Shown piece after piece: positions 58,041-64,000 of a stretch of 64,000 bases of DNA. Under the pieces are notes generated by a model. That model made no database searches, had not been told where the DNA came from, and was given only the letters and a program-made list of their open reading frames with translations. This DNA is from Apopatosoma sp963618495 (GTDB lineage: Bacteria; Bacillota; Clostridia; Oscillospirales; CAG-272): contig CAVESF010000005.1 of assembly GCA_963618495.1 (NCBI GenBank), forward strand, positions 1 through 64,000, written 5' to 3'. A program made the position numbers and the translations under genes. Each line of letters begins with the position of its first letter. The stretch's first letter is position 1.

Positions 58041-60125
58041 ATGAAGGTTTCTGAAGTTTACGGTTCTATGGTTTTCGGAGACAGCGTTATGCGCGAGCGA
58101 CTTCCCAAGGAGGTCTACAAGCGTCTGCGCAAGACTATAGACGATGGCAAAAGCCTCGATCCCGAGATAGCGGGAGTTGTGGCAAACGCGATGAAAGACT
58201 GGGCTATCTCGCTCGGCGCGACGCATTTTACGCATTGGTTCCAGCCGATGACAGGCGTCACGGCAGAGAAGCATGACAGCTTCATTTCGCTTTCGCCCTC
58301 GGGCATAATAATGGAATTTTCGGGCAAGGAGCTCATCAAGGGCGAATCCGACGCTTCCAGCTTCCCGAACGGCGGTATCCGCGCCACATTCGAGGCGAGA
58401 GGCTACACGGCATGGGACGCGACTTCATATGCTTTCGTAAAGGATAAAACGCTCTATATTCCTACGGCTTTCTGCTCCTACGGCGGCGAAGCGCTCGACA
58501 AGAAAACACCGCTTCTGCGTTCTATGGAGACGATAAACAAACATGCGATGCGCATAATGAAGCTCTTCGGAAACGCGGATGTGAAGCGCGTTTATACGAC
58601 GGTCGGCGCGGAGCAGGAATATTTTCTCATAGACAAGGCTCTCTTCGACGCGAGAAAGGATCTTTCCTTCACGGGACGCACGCTTTTCGGCGCAAAGCCG
58701 CCGAAAGGGCAGGAGATGGAGGACCACTACTACGGTTGTATCAAGCCGCGCGTAAAGGAATTTATGGATGAGCTTGACGAGGAACTCTGGAAACTCGGCA
58801 TCCCCGCAAAAACAGAGCATAACGAGGTCGCGCCCTCTCAGCATGAGGCTGCCGTTGTCTATACCACGACAAACACCGCGACGGACAATAACCAGCTCAT
58901 GATGGAGATGATGAAAAAGATTGCTCCCAGACACGGGCTTGCCTGCCTGCTCCATGAGAAGCCTTTCGCGGGCGTAAACGGAAGCGGCAAGCACAATAAC
59001 TGGTCTATCGCCACAGACACGGGCGTAAACCTGCTTGAGCCTGGCGAAACGCCTTATGAAAACGCGCAGTTCCTGCTTTTCCTCTGCGCCGTTATCCGCG
59101 CTGTCGATAAGCATCAGGATTTGCTCCGCATCAGCGTTTCGAGCGCGGGCAATGACCACCGTCTCGGCGCAAACGAGGCTCCGCCCGCGGTTATTTCCAT
59201 GTTCCTCGGCGACGAGCTGACAGAGGTTCTCGAGGCGGTAAAGACAGATGCGGGCTACTCCAAAAAGGAAGCCGACATCATGCGTATCGGCGTTCATACC
59301 CTGCCGAAATTCCCGCGCGATATGACAGACAGAAACCGCACCTCGCCTTTTGCTTTCACGGGCAATAAGTTTGAGTTCCGTATGCCCGGCTCATCGCTTT
59401 CCATCGCCGATGTGAATACCGTGCTAAATACGATAGTTGCCGAGTCGCTCGACGATTTCGCCACGGCACTCGAAAATACGGATGATTTCGAGGGACTGCT
59501 CCATACGCTCATTCAGGATACGATAAAAGAGCATGGCAATATCATTTTTAATGGCAACAACTATTCCGCCGACTGGCTCGAGGAAGCAAAGCACCGTGGA
59601 CTTCTCAACCTGCCGTCCACACCCGATGCGCTGAAATATTTTGTTTCCGATACGAATAAGGCTCTCTTTGAGAAATATCGCGTTCTCTCGGGAACAGAGC
59701 TTGTCGCCCGCCATGAGATACTGCTCGAAAACTACTGCAAAACGATAAATATCGAAGCGTTGACCATGCTTGAGATGGTGAAGAAAGACATCATTCCCGC
59801 GATAAGCGAATATACAGGCTCGCTCGCTTCATCCGCGCTTGCAAAGAGAAGCGCATGCGAGGGAATCTCGACGGAAGCCGAGGAGAGCATCATCCGCAAG
59901 CTCGGCGCACTGCTCAATTCCGTCTACAGCAAGACAGAGGCGCTTTCCGCCGCCACTATTGAGATGAAAACCGCGGCAGGCACAGAGGAAGCCGCAGACT
60001 TTGCGAGAAGCACCGTATTTGTGGCAATGCAGGAGCTTCGTGCCGTTGTCGATGAGGCGGAGACGCTCGTCGGCTCCGAATACTGGCCGCTTCCTACATA
60101 CAGCGAGATGCTTTTCAGCGTCTGA
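58041..60125 (+). CDS. glnN: Glutamine synthetase type III
   Basis: Assimilates ammonia into glutamine, 694 residues, the length of the GSIII (GlnN) class rather than the 440-470 of GSI. Class features are EVYGSMVFGDSVM near the start, the ATHFTHWFQPMTG motif, GAEQEYFLID, KTEHNEVAPSQHE, HEKPFAGVNGSGKHNNWS, and NDHRLGANEAPPAVIS. TAAGGAG precedes ATG 58041; the longer ORF would start inside the terminator. No GlnR site was recognised. Confidence 0.96.
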   Translation: MKVSEVYGSMVFGDSVMRERLPKEVYKRLRKTIDDGKSLDPEIAGVVANAMKDWAISLGATHFTHWFQPMTGVTAEKHDSFISLSPSGIIMEFSGKELIKGESDASSFPNGGIRATFEARGYTAWDATSYAFVKDKTLYIPTAFCSYGGEALDKKTPLLRSMETINKHAMRIMKLFGNADVKRVYTTVGAEQEYFLIDKALFDARKDLSFTGRTLFGAKPPKGQEMEDHYYGCIKPRVKEFMDELDEELWKLGIPAKTEHNEVAPSQHEAAVVYTTTNTATDNNQLMMEMMKKIAPRHGLACLLHEKPFAGVNGSGKHNNWSIATDTGVNLLEPGETPYENAQFLLFLCAVIRAVDKHQDLLRISVSSAGNDHRLGANEAPPAVISMFLGDELTEVLEAVKTDAGYSKKEADIMRIGVHTLPKFPRDMTDRNRTSPFAFTGNKFEFRMPGSSLSIADVNTVLNTIVAESLDDFATALENTDDFEGLLHTLIQDTIKEHGNIIFNGNNYSADWLEEAKHRGLLNLPSTPDALKYFVSDTNKALFEKYRVLSGTELVARHEILLENYCKTINIEALTMLEMVKKDIIPAISEYTGSLASSALAKRSACEGISTEAEESIIRKLGALLNSVYSKTEALSAATIEMKTAAGTEEAADFARSTVFVAMQELRAVVDEAETLVGSEYWPLPTYSEMLFSV

Positions 60126-60143
60126 TAACGGAATGCTTTACCG

Positions 60144-60170
60144 ATATCCACCCGCCTCGGGTGGATATTT
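60144..60170 (+). terminator. Terminator of glutamine synthetase
   Basis: ATATCCACCC, loop GCCTC, GGGTGGATAT, then TTG. Perfect 10-bp stem, short T-tail. Confidence 0.7.
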
Positions 60171-60242
60171 GATATTTGCCGCAATTTTGTGCGCTTATTT
60201 CAGTCGAAAGATTGCGGTTTGCCTCTCTTTTTGCCGAAAGTA

Positions 60243-60271
60243 TTGACAGCGCAGAAAAAACATGGTAAACT
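60243..60271 (+). promoter_or_regulatory. Promoter of lipoprotein gene
   Basis: TTGACA (60243-60248), 17 bases, TAAACT (60266-60271), with extended -10 TGG. Confidence 0.7.
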
Positions 60272-60308
60272 TAATAAAAAGCTTTAAGAAGCAAGAGGGG
60301 GATATATT

Positions 60309-61016
60309 ATGAAAAGAAGCATTAAGACAGCACTTGTGCTGTTACTTCTTTTGTCATGCATCGCAGCATTTGCTTCCTGCGGGATTATTCAGACATATGA
60401 AAATATTACCGTGCAGGGCGAGATTTATTCTTTCGGCAAGCAGACGGTTATGCTGAACAGCATTCTGCCGGAGGGCGGTGTCGCCGCTAAATTCAAGAAG
60501 AGCATTTCCGCTTCGGATATAGAATTTTCCGATGCGCTTGAGGGAAAGGTTATCGACAAGGTTACTTTTATCGATGAATACAATGTCGAACTTGAGCTTT
60601 CCGGAAAAACAAAGGAAAACGGCGGGGACGGCGTTTTCGGCACGGTGACCGTGCTTACAAGCGGACTTGAAAGCGGTGGCAAATCCACCTGCCATATAGA
60701 ACTGAAAGGTCCCTCTGTGGTGACGGAATCAGCGTATTCAAACAGCTTTACGGCGCGCGACCTCACACTCTATAATGTCTCATCCACGATATCGCTTCCC
60801 ATGGGCGAATTTACGGACAAAGCCGATGCCGAGCATATACGACTTGCCGACCCGAGTCTGGGCAGGCTGGAAATAAAGCTGGAGGACGGCAAGCTGACTC
60901 TCAGCGTCATCAACTGCCTCTCGGCAGAGCCATCCGTCATCATCGCGCCCGAGGCTACGACAATAGGATTGGAATTTTCCGTATGCATCGGCGTATACGA
61001 TGTGTATTCTTATTAA
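60309..61016 (+). CDS. Lipoprotein of unknown function
   Basis: Secreted lipoprotein of 235 residues. The signal peptide (ALVLLLLLSCIAAFASC) ends in the lipobox AFASC, followed by GIIQTYENITVQGEI. The rest is beta-rich with no motif I recognise. AGAGGGGG precedes ATG 60309. It is a single-gene unit between glutamine synthetase and the convergent clpB. Confidence 0.75.
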   Translation: MKRSIKTALVLLLLLSCIAAFASCGIIQTYENITVQGEIYSFGKQTVMLNSILPEGGVAAKFKKSISASDIEFSDALEGKVIDKVTFIDEYNVELELSGKTKENGGDGVFGTVTVLTSGLESGGKSTCHIELKGPSVVTESAYSNSFTARDLTLYNVSSTISLPMGEFTDKADAEHIRLADPSLGRLEIKLEDGKLTLSVINCLSAEPSVIIAPEATTIGLEFSVCIGVYDVYSY

Positions 61017-61032
61017 ATAAAGATGAAAAAAC

Positions 61033-61078
61033 GGTTCTATAATAAAAGTCGGGGAACCCCGACTTTTATTATAGAACC
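61033..61078. terminator. 46-bp perfect palindrome between convergent genes
   Basis: A 22-base arm beginning GGTTCTATAATAAAAGTC is followed by AA and its exact reverse complement. Inner arms AAAAGTCGGGG/CCCCGACTTTT give a terminator for the + strand (TTTTATTAT after the stem); on the minus strand the whole stem is followed by GTTTTTTC. It probably acts as terminator both ways. Confidence 0.7.
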
Positions 61079-61080
61079 AA

Positions 61081-61114
61081 AAAATCGCCGTTCGCTTCCG
61101 CGGGCGGCGATTTT
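61081..61114 (-). terminator. Terminator of clpB
   Basis: AAAATCGCCG and CGGCGATTTT pair around TTCGCTTCCGCGGG. On the minus strand TTTTTT follows the stem. Confidence 0.75.
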
Positions 61115-61125
61115 CATTATGCTGA

Positions 61126-63720
61126 TTATTCTTTTGTTGTTACCATGAGTCCGTTCTCGTCCGCAGTAAGGCAGAACTGTGTGCCGGGTGCGGGATTGTC
61201 GGCGATAAGCTTTCTTGCGATAATCGTTTCGGCTTCGGACTGGATAAATCTCTTTATCGGGCGTGCGCCGTAGATAGGACTGTATGCCGTATCTATGATA
61301 TAATTCTTTGCGCTCTCGTCTATGGTAAGTCTGATATGCCTGTCGGCAAGTCTCTTTTTGAGGTCCTTGAAGAGAAGCTCTACTATCTTGCCGATATCAT
61401 CCTTTGTCAGCGGCTTGTAGAATACTATTTCATCAAGCCTGTTGAGAAATTCCGGACGGAATGTGCGGCGGAGCAGAGCATTTACTCCCTCGCGAGCCTG
61501 CTCGTTTATTTCGCCGTCATCGCCGATGCCGTCAAGGATGATATCCGAACCGAGATTGGATGTCATGATGATAACGGTATTTTTGAAATCTACCGTTCTG
61601 CCCTTGCTGTCCGTAACTCTGCCGTCGTCAAGTACCTGAAGCAGTACATTAAAAACATCGGGATGAGCTTTTTCAACTTCATCGAAAAGAATTACGCTGT
61701 AAGGACGGCGGCGGACCGCCTCGGTGAGCTGACCGCCCTCATCATAGCCGACATAGCCGGGAGGCGCTCCGATAAGACGCGATACGGAGTATTTCTCCAT
61801 ATATTCGCTCATGTCGATTCTTATCATATTGTGCTCGTCATCAAAAAGCGCTTCCGCAAGAGCCTTTGCAAGCTCTGTTTTGCCGACGCCCGTAGGACCG
61901 AGGAAGAGAAATGAACCGATAGGTCTGCGTGGGTCTTTTATGCCGGCACGCGAACGCAGGATAGCATCCGCAACCTTTGAAACGGCGGCATCCTGACCTA
62001 TCACGCGGTGATGGAGTATATCGTCGAGATGAAGCAGCTTGTCGCGCTCGCCCTCCATAAGCTTGGATACGGGAACGCCGCTCCAGCGGGAAACTATCTT
62101 CGCTATTTCTTCTTCACCGACGGAATTGCGCAGGAGCGTATTGCCCTCGTCATTCTGTTCATTCTTCTCGGCTTCTTCAAGCTCTTTCTGGAGTCCGGGA
62201 AGCTTGCCGTATTTGAGCTCTGCAGCTTTTTGCAGGTCGTACATATTCTGTGCGCGTTCGATTTCGGCATTTGTAGCCTCTATCTGCTCACGCAGTTTTG
62301 CAACCTTGTCGATGCCTTCCTTTTCGCTTTCCCATTTAGCTTTGCCCTCGGAGAATGTGGCACGAAGCTTCGAAAGTTCTTCCTGTATCTCATGCAGATG
62401 CTCTGCCGAGAGTTGGTCAGTTTCTTTCTTCAGCGCGGCTTCTTCTATTTCAAGCTGCATTATCTTGCGGGAAATTTCATCCAGCTCTGTCGGCATGGAA
62501 TTCATTTCAGTCTTTATCATAGCGCAGGCTTCATCAACGAGGTCAATTGCCTTATCGGGGAGGAAACGGTCGGAAATATATCTGTTGGAAAGCACGGCGG
62601 CGCTTATGAGTGCGCTGTCGTGAATCTTCACGCCGTGGTATACCTCATAGCGTTCTTTCAGACCACGGAGAATGGAAATCGTATCTTCTACGGTAGGTTC
62701 CGCTACCATGACAGGCTGAAAACGACGCTCGAGAGCGGGGTCTGTTTCGATATATTTGCGGTATTCATTGAGCGTGGTAGCACCGATGCAATGGAGTTCA
62801 CCGCGTGCAAGCATAGGCTTTAAGAGGTTGCCCGCGTCCATTGCGCCGTCGGTTTTGCCTGCGCCGACTATCGTATGAAGCTCATCTATAAAGAGGATTA
62901 TTTTGCCCTCTGCCGCCTTGACTTCTTCGAGAACGGCTTTCAGACGCTCTTCAAATTCGCCGCGGAATTTTGCGCCCGCGATGAGCGCACCCATATCCAG
63001 CGAGAAGATTTCACGGTTTTTCAGATTCTCGGGGACATCGCCGCGTACTATACGGATGGCAAGTCCCTCGGCAATAGCTGTTTTACCTACGCCGGGTTCA
63101 CCGATAAGACAAGGATTGTTCTTTGTCTTACGCGAAAGTATACGGATGACATTTCTTATTTCGTCATCTCTGCCTATCACGGGGTCGAGCTTCTGTGCGC
63201 GGGCAAGAGCCACGAGGTCCTGACCGTATTTCTTGAGGACGTCGTATTTGCCCTCGGGATTATCCGTATCAACGCGGACATTTCCGCGGATTTCGCGCAG
63301 TGCGGAGCAGAATTTTTCGCGCTCGATGCCGTAGTCGCGGAAGAGCTTTTTTATAAATTCGCTCGGCTTGTCCATCATGCCGAGTATGATATGCTCGACG
63401 GAAACATAACTGTCGTTCATCGCGTCGGCTTCCTTTTCGGCTTCGGCAAGAGCGGAGGCGAGCGTGGAATCCATATAGAGATTATCGCCGCCGCCCGTTA
63501 CCTTGGGCATGGAAGCTATTTTCTTTTCAATCTCACTTATCATGCGCGAGGTGTCGGCGCCGCATTTTGCGAAAAGATTCGGGATAACGCCTTCCTTCTG
63601 CGAAACGAGAGCATAGAGCAGATGCTCCTCGGTGAGATTCTGATTTGCATTTGAGAGCGCTTCATTCTGCGCTGCCTGCAATGCTTCTATACTTTTCTGA
63701 GTGAATTTTTGCATGTTCAT
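61126..63720 (-). CDS. clpB: Chaperone ClpB
   Basis: AAA+ disaggregase that rescues aggregated proteins with DnaK, 864 residues, full length. N-terminal Clp_N repeats span about 1-145; NBD1 has Walker A GEPGVGKTAIAEGLA and Walker B IILFIDELH; the ClpB-specific middle coiled coil runs about 405-520 (KKETDQLSAEHLHEIQEEL and following); NBD2 has GPTGVGKTELAKALAE and VILFDEVEKAH. No IGF/L loop for ClpP is seen, as expected for ClpB. No CIRCE or CtsR site was recognised upstream in the visible 40 bases. Confidence 0.97.
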   Translation of the reverse strand: MNMQKFTQKSIEALQAAQNEALSNANQNLTEEHLLYALVSQKEGVIPNLFAKCGADTSRMISEIEKKIASMPKVTGGGDNLYMDSTLASALAEAEKEADAMNDSYVSVEHIILGMMDKPSEFIKKLFRDYGIEREKFCSALREIRGNVRVDTDNPEGKYDVLKKYGQDLVALARAQKLDPVIGRDDEIRNVIRILSRKTKNNPCLIGEPGVGKTAIAEGLAIRIVRGDVPENLKNREIFSLDMGALIAGAKFRGEFEERLKAVLEEVKAAEGKIILFIDELHTIVGAGKTDGAMDAGNLLKPMLARGELHCIGATTLNEYRKYIETDPALERRFQPVMVAEPTVEDTISILRGLKERYEVYHGVKIHDSALISAAVLSNRYISDRFLPDKAIDLVDEACAMIKTEMNSMPTELDEISRKIMQLEIEEAALKKETDQLSAEHLHEIQEELSKLRATFSEGKAKWESEKEGIDKVAKLREQIEATNAEIERAQNMYDLQKAAELKYGKLPGLQKELEEAEKNEQNDEGNTLLRNSVGEEEIAKIVSRWSGVPVSKLMEGERDKLLHLDDILHHRVIGQDAAVSKVADAILRSRAGIKDPRRPIGSFLFLGPTGVGKTELAKALAEALFDDEHNMIRIDMSEYMEKYSVSRLIGAPPGYVGYDEGGQLTEAVRRRPYSVILFDEVEKAHPDVFNVLLQVLDDGRVTDSKGRTVDFKNTVIIMTSNLGSDIILDGIGDDGEINEQAREGVNALLRRTFRPEFLNRLDEIVFYKPLTKDDIGKIVELLFKDLKKRLADRHIRLTIDESAKNYIIDTAYSPIYGARPIKRFIQSEAETIIARKLIADNPAPGTQFCLTADENGLMVTTKE

Positions 63721-63762
63721 AAAAACACCTTCTTTACTTTACGGTTATGCGGGAAACGGAAA

Positions 63763-64000
63763 TCAACTGCGGACAAAGCTGTCCGCATATATTTTGCGGA
63801 CGGCGGCTTTGGCATCCTCAACATTGTCGATTCGGCGGAAATATTCTTTCATCGCCTTGTCAAAAACCTTGATGTAATCCGAAATTATTTTATCTGCGGG
63901 GATCCCGTCTTCTCTCTTGTAATAAATTTTACGGAAAAATCTGTCGCGTTCTATTTTGTATTCGATATCGCCGAGATATTCTTTTTCAGCCTCTACCCAT
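63763..64000 (-). CDS. 3' end of an unknown gene, cut by the window edge
   Basis: The last 78 codons of a minus-strand gene, reading from WVEAEKEYLGDIEYKIERDR to KIYADSFVRS, with TGA at 63765-63763. The residue content is highly charged and helical, with repeated Tyr/Lys/Asp. It is not recognised and its start is outside the window. It lies 42 bases upstream of clpB on the same strand and may share its transcript. Confidence 0.6.
   Translation of the reverse strand, partial: WVEAEKEYLGDIEYKIERDRFFRKIYYKREDGIPADKIISDYIKVFDKAMKEYFRRIDNVEDAKAAVRKIYADSFVRS

Overview
This window looks like a chromosomal segment of a spore-forming, anaerobic Clostridia-type Firmicute. The evidence is a cluster of sporulation genes (sigK, spoIIR, both dipicolinate synthase subunits, a SPOCS/LysM coat-type protein), a type III glutamine synthetase, an LL-diaminopimelate aminotransferase lysine route, a ferredoxin:thioredoxin-reductase-like mini protein, and T-box control of an amino-acid transporter. 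Nearly every promoter I can read is TTGACA-like, 17 bases, TATAAT-like, often with an extended -10 TG. I see no phage, insertion sequence, CRISPR array, tRNA or rRNA; the only mature stable RNA is tmRNA.

Layout. 1-1600: an ECF sigma factor with a membrane partner. 1611-4610 (minus): the methionine ABC transporter metQ-metN-metI, preceded by a leader RNA that encodes a peptide packed with Met codons and then a terminator. 4800-7000: pgk-tpiA. 7136-8228: a frameshifted SLOG gene and a TetR regulator. 8380-14840: an aromatic amino-acid operon pheA-aroB-aroC-aroA-tyrA-DAHP synthase. 14940-22430: lipoprotein, PHP phosphoesterase, GH78 rhamnosidase, metallophosphoesterase, S41-like protein, Mn-type CDF exporter. 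22500-26360 (minus): rplI-dnaB-tilS-hpt. 26414-29587: a Trp T-box and a tryptophan-type ABC transporter. 29585-31500: small Cys-rich protein, acetyltransferase, smpB and ssrA. 31550-35760 (minus): dapF-dapL, trxA, FTR-like protein, Nudix, lipase-like hydrolase. 35800-37920: 48-bp tandem repeats and two lipoproteins, one behind a second leader-peptide attenuator. 37940-43725: sporulation block. 43722-45877: a glycosidase-like protein and a hydrolase. 45940-50330 (minus): an amino-sugar operon whose first gene fuses a Cro/C1 helix-turn-helix domain to phosphoglucosamine mutase, followed by an acyltransferase-like protein and glmS. 50500-54166: prs, a tandem class II aldolase and a SIS-domain protein. 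54361-56915: a Zn/Cd-type P-type ATPase with an ArsR repressor and its operator. 57066-60175: membrane protein and GSIII behind a promoter-proximal terminator. 60243-64000: lipoprotein, clpB and the 3' end of an unknown gene.

Common themes are RNA-level control of amino-acid supply (Met leader peptide, Trp T-box, GSIII attenuator) and apparent self-regulation of cell-wall precursor synthesis (HTH-GlmM). The most novel items are the Met-codon leader-peptide attenuator at about 4260-4607 and the HTH-GlmM fusion at 48512-50158 with repeated TTTTCGC motifs upstream.
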